Under the pieces are notes generated by a model. It was not told where the DNA came from. It worked only from the letters and a program-made list of their open reading frames with translations, and searched no databases. Made by a program: the position numbers and the translations under genes. DNA of 64,000 nt from Candidatus Cetobacterium colombiensis (GTDB taxonomy: Bacteria; Fusobacteriota; Fusobacteriia; Fusobacteriales; Fusobacteriaceae), in the NCBI RefSeq assembly GCF_033962415.1, contig NZ_JAVIKH010000012.1, positions 1 to 64,000 of the forward strand, given 5' to 3'. Shown in pieces: positions 44,869 to 53,596 of the stretch (positions are counted from its first letter, which is position 1; each line of letters starts with the position of its first letter).

Positions 44869-45603
44869 CTAATAACCAATATCAACTAAATGAAGCCCAT
44901 TAGGATCTGCAACTATTTTTGAATAGTGAACTGTTGGATTATTCAGCATCTCCACTAAATAATTTCCTGGTTTTTTTTCAAAATATATAGCTAATATTGT
45001 TCCAACTATTATTCTAATTTGAGATTTTAAAAAAGCATTTCCTTTTACATATAATTTAATTGTTTTTTCATCAACTCTTGTAAACTCTGCATTGTAAATT
45101 TCCCTAATTGTTGTATTACTTGCACAATCTGAAAGTCTAAAATTTGAAAAATCATGACGCCCAACTAAAGCTATTGCTATTTTATTTAATTTTTCTAAAT
45201 CTAATTTTTCAGTTACAAAAGTTACATATCTTGATTGAAAAGGATTTTTTTCTTCTCCTATATAATATTCATAAGCTCTGTATTTAGCAGAAAATCTCGA
45301 ACTATATTCCTCATCCATTTCTTCAACAGAAGATATCATAATATCTTTAGGTAATAATTCATTTAAAATTTTCTTTATTTTTTCTACAGGTATTTTTGAA
45401 TCAGTAAAAAAATTTGAAACCTGTTTTTTTGCATGAACACCTCTATCGGTTCTTCCTGCAGATACCAAATCTATATCCTTTTTAAAAACAATTTTCAAAA
45501 CTTTCTCTATTTCACCCTGAACAGTTCTCAAATTTGGTTGTCTTTGAAAACCAAAAAATTCACTTCCATCATAGCTATATGTTAATTTTATATTTTTTTC
45601 CAA
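44869..45603 (-). CDS. truA: tRNA pseudouridine(38-40) synthase
   Basis: A 244-residue homodimeric enzyme modifying the anticodon arm of tRNAs. The nucleophilic Asp is in AGRTDRGVHAKKQVSNF, near residue 52. GFQRQPNLRTVQGEIE near the start and FLKSQIRIIVGTIL near the end are family blocks. Lies just downstream of the tRNA cluster but after a terminator. Confidence 0.95.
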   Translation of the reverse strand: MEKNIKLTYSYDGSEFFGFQRQPNLRTVQGEIEKVLKIVFKKDIDLVSAGRTDRGVHAKKQVSNFFTDSKIPVEKIKKILNELLPKDIMISSVEEMDEEYSSRFSAKYRAYEYYIGEEKNPFQSRYVTFVTEKLDLEKLNKIAIALVGRHDFSNFRLSDCASNTTIREIYNAEFTRVDEKTIKLYVKGNAFLKSQIRIIVGTILAIYFEKKPGNYLVEMLNNPTVHYSKIVADPNGLHLVDIGY

Positions 45604-45637
45604 TTTTTTCTCCCTTTCCTTTTTATATATAAAAAAA

Positions 45638-45657
45638 AGTCTTGAATAATCAAGACT
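45638..45657 (-). terminator. Terminator of the tRNA cluster
   Basis: A perfect 8-bp stem (AGTCTTGA / TCAAGACT) with a 4-base loop, followed by 7-8 Ts on the minus strand, 16 bases past the last tRNA. Confidence 0.85.
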
Positions 45658-45673
45658 CTGTACAATTCATATG

Positions 45674-45756
45674 TGGTGCGAGAGGAGGGACTTGAACCCT
45701 CACGTCGAAACGCCAGATCCTAAGTCTGGTGCGTCTGCCAATTCCGCCACCCTCGC
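45674..45756 (-). tRNA. tRNA-Leu (UAG)
   Basis: Full cloverleaf with the long variable arm expected for Leu. The anticodon loop CTTAGGA sits between CCAGA and TCTGG. Acceptor GCGAGGG pairs with CTCTCGC; CCA is encoded. Last gene of a six-tRNA transcript. Confidence 0.95.
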
Positions 45757-45763
45757 AAAAAGA

Positions 45764-45839
45764 TGGTGCGTCATACTGGGCTCGAACCAGTGACAACACG
45801 ATTAAAAGTCGTGTGCTCTACCATCTGAGCTAATGACGC
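45764..45839 (-). tRNA. tRNA-Lys (UUU)
   Basis: Acceptor GCGTCAT/ATGACGC, anticodon stem CACGA/TCGTG with loop CTTTTAA, TTCGAGC in the T loop, and encoded CCA. Confidence 0.96.
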
Positions 45840-45854
45840 ATCTTATAAATTATT

Positions 45855-45931
45855 TGGGGTGACCGACGGGATTTGAACCCGCGACAACCAGTGCCACAAA
45901 CTGGCGCTCTACCAACTGAACTACGGCCACC
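45855..45931 (-). tRNA. tRNA-His (GUG)
   Basis: The anticodon loop TTGTGGC sits between CCAGT and ACTGG. The extra G at position -1, opposite discriminator C, is encoded, as expected for His. Acceptor GTGGCCG/CGGTCAC; CCA encoded. Confidence 0.96.
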
Positions 45932-45934
45932 AAA

Positions 45935-46011
<77 letters not shown>

Positions 46012-46031
46012 ATTTGATAAAATATTTATTT

Positions 46032-46107
46032 TGGAGCGGGAGACGAGGGTCGAACTCGCGACATTCAGCTTGGAAGGCTGACGCTCTACCAACTGAGCTA
46101 CTCCCGC
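46032..46107 (-). tRNA. tRNA-Gly (UCC)
   Basis: Acceptor GCGGGAG/CTCCCGC, anticodon stem TCAGC/GCTGA with loop CTTCCAA, encoded CCA. Confidence 0.96.
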
Positions 46108-46110
46108 AGA

Positions 46111-46187
46111 TGGTCGGAATAGCAAGATTCGAACTTGCGGCCCCCTGCTCCCAAGGCAGGTGCGCTACCGGACTGCGCTATATTCCG
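46111..46187 (-). tRNA. tRNA-Pro (UGG)
   Basis: Acceptor CGGAATA/TATTCCG, anticodon stem CCTGC/GCAGG with loop CTTGGGA, encoded CCA. First gene of the tRNA transcript. Confidence 0.96.
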
Positions 46188-46201
46188 ACTATTTATTTTT
46201 T

Positions 46202-46219
46202 GTAGCTCTCGTTCGCTAC
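46202..46219 (-). other. Leader hairpin of the tRNA transcript
   Basis: GTAGC / GCTAC arms around an 8-base loop, extendable outward by TTTT/AAAA to 9 pairs, between the promoter and tRNA-Pro. Likely a processing signal or 5' stabiliser; a similar short GC stem follows the sister promoter at the left edge of the window. Confidence 0.6.
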
Positions 46220-46225
46220 AAAATT

Positions 46226-46254
46226 ATAGTATCATAAATTATGATTTCTGTCAA
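46226..46254 (-). promoter_or_regulatory. Promoter of the tRNA cluster
   Basis: Minus-strand -35 TTGACA (46249-46254), 17-base spacer, -10 TACTAT (46226-46231), within the same AATTTATGRTACTATAATTTT context as the promoter at 80-108. Confidence 0.9.
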
Positions 46255-46398
46255 TAAAGTTTTTTATTTTTTTTATTTTTTTATTATATTTTTGAAAAAG
46301 AAGGATTATTTTTATAAAAAAAGAATAATAACTTATATACAAATATAGAAAGTTTTTTTATAATAATTATAATTATTTTTAGTTAAGGAGGTTTAATA

Positions 46399-47037
46399 AT
46401 GAAAAATTCAAAACTTATTTGCTCTGTTCTTTTAGCTGGATCTCTTTTTGGGGCCTGTACAGCTACTGGTACTGGGTATAATAACAAAACTACTGGTACT
46501 GCTGGTGGTGCAGCTGTAGGTGCTCTAATTGGACAAGCTATCGGTCAAGATACTAAAGGTACTCTTATTGGTGCTGGAATTGGTGCTCTTGCTGGTTTAG
46601 GATGGGGAGCATACAAAGATCAACAAACTAAAGAATTACAAGCTAAATTACAAAATACACAAGTTAAAGTTACTGATGAAGGAAACTATATAAATCTTAA
46701 TCTTCCAGGTGGAGTAACGTTCCCTACAAATGGGTATGTTATAGGAAATGGTTTCTATGGACCTCTTAACGATATTTCTTCTGTATTAAATCAATATGCA
46801 GAAACTAGAATAGTTATTTCTGGTAATACTGATAATACTGGTTCTTACTCTTATAACATGAATTTATCTGTTAAAAGAGCAAGAAGTGTTGCTGATTATC
46901 TAGTTCGTAGAGGAGTTAATCCTAACAGAATTACTATTAATGGATTTGGTCCTGATAGACCTATAGCTAGCAATGCTACTGCTGCTGGTAGAGCGCAAAA
47001 TAGAAGAGTGGAAATTCAAATTTTCCCAGCTTATTAA
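46399..47037 (+). CDS. OmpA-family lipoprotein with glycine-zipper segment
   Basis: A 212-residue outer-membrane lipoprotein. The signal peptide ends in a lipobox with Cys20 (LFGAC). A glycine-rich zipper follows (about 30-70, repeated GAxxGALxG patterns), then a C-terminal OmpA-like peptidoglycan-binding domain (about 95-210). That domain contains SGNTDNTGSYSYNMNLSVKRA, and ends NRRVEIQI. It is similar in design to YiaD and would tether the outer membrane to the wall. AAGGAGG precedes the ATG. Single gene facing a bidirectional terminator. Confidence 0.92.
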   Translation: MKNSKLICSVLLAGSLFGACTATGTGYNNKTTGTAGGAAVGALIGQAIGQDTKGTLIGAGIGALAGLGWGAYKDQQTKELQAKLQNTQVKVTDEGNYINLNLPGGVTFPTNGYVIGNGFYGPLNDISSVLNQYAETRIVISGNTDNTGSYSYNMNLSVKRARSVADYLVRRGVNPNRITINGFGPDRPIASNATAAGRAQNRRVEIQIFPAY

Positions 47038-47042
47038 TAAGA

Positions 47043-47064
47043 AAGAGGGCTTAAAAGCCCTCTT
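47043..47064. terminator. Bidirectional terminator
   Basis: A perfect 10-bp inverted repeat (AAGAGGGCTT / AAGCCCTCTT) with a 2-base centre, between convergent genes. Confidence 0.8.
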
Positions 47065-47066
47065 CA

Positions 47067-47426
47067 TTATTTTTTGTATTGTGTTAATGCTTTTTCTAGA
47101 GCTTCTTTTACTCCTTCAGATGTATAAGTAGCACCTGAGACAAGGTCTATTTCAGCATTTTGTTTTTTCAAAATTTGAGTTTTTAAAGTTTCTATAGCTG
47201 GATCAGCTATTGGAGGTGTATCTCCATGAACTACATCAACTCCTATTATTTTAAAACTATCACCTTTTGGTTTAACTTGTAACTTCACAGTTAAATCACC
47301 ATTATAACCTGTTCCTAATCCTTCTAACACAATTGGACCTGGTTTATTTGCTTCATATACCCACAGCAATAATCCTAATACTATAAAGGCCATCACAGCT
47401 CTTTTTCTTAAAATTTCTTTATTCAT
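47067..47426 (-). CDS. FMN-binding domain protein, membrane anchored
   Basis: A 119-residue protein with one N-terminal membrane segment (about 10-25) and an extracytoplasmic FMN-bind domain. The motif SGATYTS near residues 98-104 is where FMN is attached covalently through phosphate to Thr in RnfG/NqrC-like proteins. It may take part in electron transfer outside the membrane; no partner flavin transferase is in the window. It follows the nucleotidase-like gene by 11 bases. Confidence 0.82.
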   Translation of the reverse strand: MNKEILRKRAVMAFIVLGLLLWVYEANKPGPIVLEGLGTGYNGDLTVKLQVKPKGDSFKIIGVDVVHGDTPPIADPAIETLKTQILKKQNAEIDLVSGATYTSEGVKEALEKALTQYKK

Positions 47427-47437
47427 TTATAACCCCT

Positions 47438-48991
47438 TTATTTTTTTGGTATTAATCTAGGCACAACCTTGTCTCTACCTTCTAAACCTACTTTTTGAAT
47501 GTATTCAATAAGAACTTCATCTAAAGCTGGATAATGTCCTAACTCTTTTCCTGCTGCTAAAGACGAATATCCGTCTCCTCCCGCTGCCATGAAATCATTT
47601 GTTGCTACTGTATACATTTTATTTGGATCTAACTTTTCATTTCCTACTTTAATTTCTAAGACTCTTCTATATGCTGGATTTTTAACATTAAATTTAACTG
47701 TCATACCTGCTACTTGGGCCATTGCACCAAGAGACTCTGGATAAGATCTTAAACCATTTTCTACAGCTTTTCTTAAATCTGATCCTTTAACCTCTTTTGT
47801 AACTACATAATTTCCAAAAGGTAAAACACTTATAACATCTCCTACAGTTACCTCTCCAGGATTTATTGAAGCTCTTATTCCTCCACCATTTGTAATAGCT
47901 ACATCAGCACCTGTTTTCCATAGCATCGCATCTGTTATAGTTTGAGCTAAATTTGTTTCACCTGTTCTAACAAAAGCTCTATCTCCCTCAAGTAAAATTG
48001 GTGACTCTCCAACTTTTACACTTGTGATCATCTCTTGTTTTCTAGATATCTCATCCATTGTTGCTTTTACCTTAGCATCTTCAGGAACTGGATTATCTCC
48101 ATTCATTATTACATTCTTTGTATATAATGTATAATCCATTGCTTCTATTTTATTCTTTAATTTATCGAAGTCTACTTTTACTACTCCTACATTTTTACTG
48201 TACTCTCCAGTTTGTACAATAGTTACTCCATTTACAATTTTTTTCTCTTTTAATTCAGTATGACTATGTCCATCTATTATTAAATCTATTTCAGGTACAG
48301 CTTCAGCTAATCCTACACTTTGTAAATTTTTTGCTGTACTTTCATCATCACCTAAGTGAGAAATAACAACTATAAATTTTACCCCTTCTTTTTTCATTTG
48401 AGCCACAACTGATTTAGCTGTCGCTATTGGATCTGCTATTGTTATATTTTTTATATTATTTGGATTTGTTTTAAAATAAGTTTCAGGTGTTGCTAAACCA
48501 AAAAATCCAACTTTCTTACCATCTATCTTTCTTATATCATATGTTCCAGCTATTGGTTTTCCTGTATTTTTATCTACAACATTAGCTGCTAATGTTTTGT
48601 ATTTTTGCATTGATAATAATTCTTCTAATCTCTCTTGTCCATAATTAAAATCATGGTTTCCTAATGTAGCATAGTCAAATCCTGCTGCATTTAAAGTTTC
48701 TACCATAGACTCACCCTTTGTTAAAGTTGCATAAGTTGTTCCATGCATTGTATCTCCAGCATCTATTAATAAAACTTTTCCATTATTTTTATCTTGCTCT
48801 AACGCTTTAGCTATAGTTGCCACTCTTGCTAAACCTACTCCGTCATATTTCCCCTCTTTTGCTCTTCCATGAACATCATTTACATGAACAATTGTTAATT
48901 CATACTCTCCATCTTTAGGGGGTAATACTTTACACGCTGAAAGTGTTAATACTAATCCCATTAAACCAAAAACTTTAAAATTTTTATTCAT
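47438..48991 (-). CDS. 5'-nucleotidase/2',3'-cyclic phosphodiesterase-type lipoprotein
   Basis: A 517-residue metallophosphoesterase of the UshA family. The signal peptide ends in a lipobox at Cys20 (LSAC). The N-terminal two-metal catalytic domain has HVNDVHGR, DAGDTMHG, GNHDFNYG, and GHSHTE. The C-terminal substrate domain has NGGGIRASI and AAGGDGYSSL. It likely dephosphorylates extracellular nucleotides, supplying nucleosides that the BMP/deo system could use. Own promoter upstream. Confidence 0.9.
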   Translation of the reverse strand: MNKNFKVFGLMGLVLTLSACKVLPPKDGEYELTIVHVNDVHGRAKEGKYDGVGLARVATIAKALEQDKNNGKVLLIDAGDTMHGTTYATLTKGESMVETLNAAGFDYATLGNHDFNYGQERLEELLSMQKYKTLAANVVDKNTGKPIAGTYDIRKIDGKKVGFFGLATPETYFKTNPNNIKNITIADPIATAKSVVAQMKKEGVKFIVVISHLGDDESTAKNLQSVGLAEAVPEIDLIIDGHSHTELKEKKIVNGVTIVQTGEYSKNVGVVKVDFDKLKNKIEAMDYTLYTKNVIMNGDNPVPEDAKVKATMDEISRKQEMITSVKVGESPILLEGDRAFVRTGETNLAQTITDAMLWKTGADVAITNGGGIRASINPGEVTVGDVISVLPFGNYVVTKEVKGSDLRKAVENGLRSYPESLGAMAQVAGMTVKFNVKNPAYRRVLEIKVGNEKLDPNKMYTVATNDFMAAGGDGYSSLAAGKELGHYPALDEVLIEYIQKVGLEGRDKVVPRLIPKK

Positions 48992-49036
48992 TTTTCCTCC
49001 CTGATTAACCTTGATTTCTCAACTAAATTCAAAAAT

Positions 49037-49065
49037 ATTTTATCATATTTAAATATCAATGTAAA
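49037..49065 (-). promoter_or_regulatory. Promoter of the nucleotidase-like gene
   Basis: Minus-strand -35 TTTACA (49060-49065), 17-base spacer and -10 TAAAAT (49037-49042), directly after the preceding operon's terminator. Confidence 0.7.
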
Positions 49066-49067
49066 AG

Positions 49068-49094
49068 AAAAAACTGCAATAAATGCAGTTTTTT
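49068..49094 (-). terminator. Terminator of the asr-yeiH operon
   Basis: A perfect 11-bp stem (AAAAAACTGCA / TGCAGTTTTTT) with a 5-base loop, 14 bases past the last small gene. Confidence 0.88.
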
Positions 49095-49108
49095 CTTTCA
49101 TTTTTTAT

Positions 49109-49570
49109 TCAATTTATTACTTTTAAAAGTTTTAGAGTTACATCTAATTTATCACCATCTAATTTAAAAATTTCGATAATTTTTTTTATTGTATCAATTT
49201 CTTTAGCTCTCATATTTTCTTCATTTTCTTCTTGATAAATATATTTTTTTATACTTAACGCTTCTTGAATTTGACATTCATAAAACTCTAAATATTTTTC
49301 ATCTTTTATTAACTCTTTCTCTAAAACTTTTCTCAAATCACTTTCAGGTTTATTTTTTAGAAACTTTACAACCAAATTTTTTAAATATAAATACTCTTTT
49401 AAAAAAAATTCCTTTTTATAACGATAAATCCTTAACTCTTGGATAAAATTAATCAATAAAAATGGAAAAATAACCACCATCATAGAAATTTTTGGTTTAT
49501 CTATAATTTTGTCAGATATATTTATGGCTCTTTTTTTTTCTTCAAGCATAAATTCTTCAATATTCTTCAT
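49109..49570 (-). CDS. Unrecognised membrane-associated protein
   Basis: A 153-residue basic protein I do not recognise. One hydrophobic stretch (about 28-46, ISMMVVIFPFLLINFIQEL) is preceded by a charged helix. It is followed by about 105 residues of charged helical, possibly coiled-coil, sequence with no cysteine cluster or known motif apart from one Cys. It overlaps the preceding small gene by 14 bases and is the last gene of the operon carrying the YeiH-type exporter, suggesting an accessory role. Confidence 0.65.
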   Translation of the reverse strand: MKNIEEFMLEEKKRAINISDKIIDKPKISMMVVIFPFLLINFIQELRIYRYKKEFFLKEYLYLKNLVVKFLKNKPESDLRKVLEKELIKDEKYLEFYECQIQEALSIKKYIYQEENEENMRAKEIDTIKKIIEIFKLDGDKLDVTLKLLKVIN

Positions 49571-49802
49571 TTTTATTTTCTCCTAAGTTAGAATAAATTA
49601 AAGTATGCCTAACATTTTCCGAACTTGGTTCTACCTTCTTAACGAAAATATAATACCAAGCTCCTGATTCAATATCTTCTTCAGCCAACTTTTGATGTGC
49701 TTCTTTAAAACCTAAAGTTTCATCTAAAAAAGGTAATACTGAAAAACAGAAAAAATAAATACATACAAAACTAGCAAAAAAAGCTATCCATTTTTTAATC
49801 AT
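49557..49802 (-). CDS. Small single-pass membrane protein, unrecognised
   Basis: An 81-residue protein with one N-terminal membrane segment (about 4-24, WIAFFASFVCIYFFCFSVLP) and a 55-residue polar tail, probably outside the membrane. The start chosen is ATG at 49800-49802 after GGGAG; a reading 15 bases longer lacks a site. It lies 23 bases after the YeiH-type exporter gene and overlaps the next gene, so it is probably a partner of that exporter. No known family recognised. Confidence 0.6.
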   Translation of the reverse strand: MIKKWIAFFASFVCIYFFCFSVLPFLDETLGFKEAHQKLAEEDIESGAWYYIFVKKVEPSSENVRHTLIYSNLGENKNEEY

Positions 49803-49825
49803 AATTTTCTCCCTCAAGTTTTATA

Positions 49826-51583
49826 TTATAAGCTCATTAATGATTTTGTAATATCTGGGAATACAACATGGAACATTAAATAAGCTGCTCCAAAAGTTAC
49901 TCCTAAATTTATTATTTTTCCAACTATATAAAGAGTTATTGGCTTTCCACCTTTAAATAACTTACTTAATTCAGCAAAATTTGTAGATAATCCTATACTT
50001 GTAAATGCTAAACAGAATAACCATCCTTGTAAAGGTGATATTAAACCATTAACCATTCCTTTATCAATTATAATTTTTGATCCATCTACTCCTAACATTC
50101 CATAAATTCCAGAGAATAAAAGAGAAGCCCCTATAAATCCTAAAATAAATTTAGGGAATCTAGCCCAAATTTCTTTTAACGATCCTTTTAAAGAAAAGTC
50201 TCTTTCTTCTGCCATAGATTTATCAACCTTTAAAGACCAAAATGCTGCAACTCCCAAAGCCATTACCCCAATAATTATATTTTGAATCATTTTTATTGTT
50301 GCTGCTACGTCTCTAGCTACTGGACCTAAATATTCTCCAGCTGCAACTACGGCTCCTGTTGAATCAACTGTTCCTCCTATCCATGCTCCACCTAAAACCG
50401 GATCCATATTTAAAGCTTTTATAAACATTGGCATTGCTATCATCATGAAAGCTGTAAACATTATAGAGATACTTACAGATAGTGTTAACTCTTCTTTTTT
50501 AGCTTTACACGCTGCTGCTGCTGCTATTGCTGCTGATACTCCACTTACAGACATATCTGCTGACATTACCATATTTAAGCTTTTTGATTCCATTTTTAAT
50601 ATTTTATCTCCAAACCCAAAAGTCAAAACAAGTACAACTGGTGTAACAAACCATGTTACAAAAATTCCAGGTATTCCTATTAATAAAACTTTATTAACTA
50701 ATACAGTTGATCCTAGTAATATTAATCCTGTTTTTATAAAATATTCTGTTTGAGCTGCTGCTAAAAGTTTTTTAGGCGTTCCAACAGTGTTACTAACTAT
50801 TAGTCCCAATACTAATCCCCAGAAAACATAACCAAGTCCCCAAGCTTTTAAAGTTTCTTGTTCTCCTAATAGGTAAGCTCCTACAGATAATGCAAAAACA
50901 GCTGGAAACCCTTGTAAAAACCCTTCTCTATCTCTTCCCATTTTCTTTAATCCAACACAGAAGTAACCAGCTATAAATGCTAATAAAATAGCTAAATTAG
51001 GTATTAAATTATATGGTTTTACAATAGCTTTTGATTTCATTTTATTTTCTTTGTCTCTACTTGCTAACCAACTTTCTGTTAGTTCGTTTGCTTTTATATT
51101 TAAATTGGCATCTTTAAATCCCTCTTTTTCTGCAGAATTTGTTGCTTCTAATGCTTGATTTTTTAAAGCTAATGTTTGCTGTTTTAAAGCTTCATATTCT
51201 TTTACAAATGGCTCTCCCTTAGCTTTTGCTGCGCTTTCACTCAGATATACTGAATCAATTGGATTTGTTGTCCATTTCTTAGGTTTTCCTAAAATATTTT
51301 TCACATTCTCTGTCATTGATGTTTTTATTACCAACGCATTTTTATCGAACTGTGCTTCATGCCATTGAACTGTTTTAAAAGGAGCTCTCTCTCCTTCTGC
51401 TTTCATTATTGTATTGAAGACCTCTGCTTTTCCTACTACACTCTGTGAATCTGACCCCATGTAAATAAACATACAAAACACTAATAATATTGTTGCTAAT
51501 AATATTGCCCAGTAATCCTCAAATTTAAATAAGTCTCCTATTGTTTCTTTTAAACTTTTTTTATTCTCTTTAACCGCTTCCAT
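49826..51583 (-). CDS. Enlarged YeiH-family putative sulfate/sulfur-oxyanion exporter
   Basis: A 585-residue membrane protein. The part from about residue 195 onward matches the YeiH/UPF0324 family (GLVLGLIVSN, DMSVSGVSAAIAAAAA, GGTVDSTGAVVAAG), which is usually about 330-350 residues with 9-11 helices. Here an extra N-terminal helix (about 27-44) and a polar, probably extracytoplasmic, domain (about 45-190) precede it. The gene follows asrABC on the same strand, so export of a sulfur compound linked to sulfite reduction is plausible. The family's substrate is not proven. Confidence 0.82.
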   Translation of the reverse strand: MEAVKENKKSLKETIGDLFKFEDYWAILLATILLVFCMFIYMGSDSQSVVGKAEVFNTIMKAEGERAPFKTVQWHEAQFDKNALVIKTSMTENVKNILGKPKKWTTNPIDSVYLSESAAKAKGEPFVKEYEALKQQTLALKNQALEATNSAEKEGFKDANLNIKANELTESWLASRDKENKMKSKAIVKPYNLIPNLAILLAFIAGYFCVGLKKMGRDREGFLQGFPAVFALSVGAYLLGEQETLKAWGLGYVFWGLVLGLIVSNTVGTPKKLLAAAQTEYFIKTGLILLGSTVLVNKVLLIGIPGIFVTWFVTPVVLVLTFGFGDKILKMESKSLNMVMSADMSVSGVSAAIAAAAACKAKKEELTLSVSISIMFTAFMMIAMPMFIKALNMDPVLGGAWIGGTVDSTGAVVAAGEYLGPVARDVAATIKMIQNIIIGVMALGVAAFWSLKVDKSMAEERDFSLKGSLKEIWARFPKFILGFIGASLLFSGIYGMLGVDGSKIIIDKGMVNGLISPLQGWLFCLAFTSIGLSTNFAELSKLFKGGKPITLYIVGKIINLGVTFGAAYLMFHVVFPDITKSLMSL

Positions 51584-51642
51584 TTTTACCCCCTAGGTTT
51601 TTTTGCGTCTCTATTGAACTATTATTCAAAGCCTTAAACATG

Positions 51643-51675
51643 ACTAATGGGAACTCCAAAAGAGTTCCCATTAGT
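51643..51675 (-). other. Strong hairpin between asrC and the YeiH-type gene
   Basis: A perfect 14-bp stem (ACTAATGGGAACTC / GAGTTCCCATTAGT) with a 5-base loop, 29 bases past the asrC stop. No T tract follows directly on the minus strand (CATGTTTAAGG), so it looks like an mRNA 3'-end stabiliser or weak terminator rather than a full stop. Confidence 0.75.
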
Positions 51676-51704
51676 TAGACTATATTTTTTTGAAAAATTT
51701 ATTT

Positions 51705-52775
51705 TTAGTGTCCTCCACCGTAGTTAAAAGGTTTCTCTAAAGTGTATGGATCCCCTGGACTTGGATGTTGAGATATAGGCTTAACGTTGATGTTAGCTCT
51801 ATACTCTGTTTCTGCCCAAAGAATTCTTTGTGCTACATGTGCTTCTGGATTTAATTCCACTCCATCAAGTACCATCTCTTTAAACTTTTGATATCCAGCT
51901 CTGTCGATTAAGTGACCTCCATGAATATACATTGGCTTATGATGTAATACATTTGCAGAGAATTTCTGCCAGTTTCCGATAACTTTAATGATTACATCTT
52001 CAGTTACCCAGTTTAAGAACATCTTACCCATTCTTGGATATTGCTTTCCTGTTCTTCCACCAATTGTCATTCTATATAATTTTTGCTCTGGTCTTACCCA
52101 TGCAGATGATGGACATGCCTCAACACACTCTCCACATCCTACGCAGCAGCAAGAATCTTTAACAATTCTATGGTTTTCTAATTTTAAAACTCTTGTAGCA
52201 GCGTGGTCACAAACTTTAACACATCTTCCACATCCGATACATCTATCTTTTAAATAAATTGGCTTAGTTACTCCCATTATTCCAAAGTCATTAAAGTGAC
52301 CTTTTCCGCAATCGTTTGGACATCCAGAGATAGCCATTTTAATATGATAGTGACTTGGGAAAATTTGCTTCTCAAGTTTTCTAGCTAATTCCCAAGTATT
52401 GATATTAGCTTTTACACAGTGAGAGTTTCCTATACAAGCCATTATATTTCTAGCTCCAATTGTAGGGTATCCAGCTTTATTAACTTCCATTTCAGCTCCA
52501 CATAACTCTACATCTACTTCTCTAATATAATCCTCTAAATATGCATTTACTGCTTCAACATTTTCAAATTTTATTCCAGGAGCGTTAAGAGTTTGTCTCA
52601 TACCCATGTGGAAAGTTCCATTTCCCCATCTCTCTGCAATTTCTTGTATTACCCTTAAGTATTTAGCTTCAATTAATCCACCTGGAACACGAAGTTGTAT
52701 CATGAACTCTCCAGGTACTTTTGATTGACGGAAGCAGTTTAATTTCATTTTAGTTATATTAATATCGTGATTCAC
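51705..52775 (-). CDS. asrC: Anaerobic sulfite reductase subunit C (siroheme)
   Basis: A 356-residue catalytic subunit that reduces sulfite to sulfide. The siroheme/[4Fe-4S] site is formed by CIGNSHC and CPNDCGKGH (about 114-161). Two ferredoxin-type clusters follow (CIGCGRCVKVC and CVGCGECVEACP, about 181-222). It ends in a His/Gly-rich tail. It starts 11 bases after asrB. Electrons come from NADH through AsrB and AsrA. Confidence 0.95.
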   Translation of the reverse strand: MNHDINITKMKLNCFRQSKVPGEFMIQLRVPGGLIEAKYLRVIQEIAERWGNGTFHMGMRQTLNAPGIKFENVEAVNAYLEDYIREVDVELCGAEMEVNKAGYPTIGARNIMACIGNSHCVKANINTWELARKLEKQIFPSHYHIKMAISGCPNDCGKGHFNDFGIMGVTKPIYLKDRCIGCGRCVKVCDHAATRVLKLENHRIVKDSCCCVGCGECVEACPSSAWVRPEQKLYRMTIGGRTGKQYPRMGKMFLNWVTEDVIIKVIGNWQKFSANVLHHKPMYIHGGHLIDRAGYQKFKEMVLDGVELNPEAHVAQRILWAETEYRANINVKPISQHPSPGDPYTLEKPFNYGGGH

Positions 52776-52786
52776 TTTTTACCTCC

Positions 52787-53596
52787 TTAGTCGATTAGAT
52801 ATTTAGCTTGAGAATAGTTAAACACAGGTCCTTCTAGACATACATACACTTCATCAATTCTACAGTGACCACATTTTCCAATTGCACATGACATCTTTCT
52901 TTCAAAAGATACCCAAATTTTTTCAGCTGGAACTCCTAACTTTTCAAACTCAATAGCTGTATATTTCATCATGTTAGGTGGTCCTACAATTACAACTTCT
53001 AAATCATCAAATTTATCTGATACCATTTTTAAATGAGGTACATACTCAGTTACAAGTCCTACACACTCACCATCTAATCCACACCCTTTATCTACTGTTA
53101 ATACCATTGGATGTTTCTTTCTCCAGTTGATTATCTCATCTCTAAATAAAATTGATGAATCATCTTTAAATCCAAATAATAATTCCATTGATTGAACTTC
53201 TTCTGGATTTCTATATATATGATTGATTAAAGATCTAACTGGAGCTAATCCTGATCCTCCTGTTACAATAACCACATTTTTATTTTTAATATCAATTGCA
53301 TCAAACCCTTTTCCATAAGGTCCTCTCATTGGTAATAAATCTCCTGCATGAAGATTAAAAATCTCATCAGTTACTATTCCAACTTTTCTTATTAAAAACT
53401 CTACCCATCCTTCTGTTGCTGAGAAATCAGTAACAGATATTGGACACTCTCCTACTTTTGGTAGAGATAATTGCATGAATTGTCCAAACTTAACATTTCC
53501 TGCTTCTGGATATTCAACTCTAAATAGATATTCAATATCTGTAACTTTTTTTACATCTAAAAGTCTATATGGCGTTGGCATTATTAAATTTTCCAT
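52787..53596 (-). CDS. asrB: Anaerobic sulfite reductase subunit B (flavin/NADH)
   Basis: A 269-residue oxidoreductase of the ferredoxin-NADP reductase superfamily. The FAD-binding part (about 1-95) has the MRGPYGKGF block, and the nucleotide-binding part has VTGGSGLAPVRSLI. A C-terminal cysteine set (CAIGKCGHC...C) binds a [2Fe-2S] cluster, as in PyrK-like subunits. Its ATG overlaps the asrA stop by one base. Passes electrons from NADH to AsrA/AsrC. Confidence 0.93.
   Translation of the reverse strand: MENLIMPTPYRLLDVKKVTDIEYLFRVEYPEAGNVKFGQFMQLSLPKVGECPISVTDFSATEGWVEFLIRKVGIVTDEIFNLHAGDLLPMRGPYGKGFDAIDIKNKNVVIVTGGSGLAPVRSLINHIYRNPEEVQSMELLFGFKDDSSILFRDEIINWRKKHPMVLTVDKGCGLDGECVGLVTEYVPHLKMVSDKFDDLEVVIVGPPNMMKYTAIEFEKLGVPAEKIWVSFERKMSCAIGKCGHCRIDEVYVCLEGPVFNYSQAKYLID

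Noticed and set aside
47438-48991. Considered as a sulfur-oxidation SoxB-like protein because of the nearby asr genes
   Set aside because: Motifs match the general UshA/5'-nucleotidase family, no SoxB-specific features are visible, and a terminator and its own promoter separate it from the asr operon.
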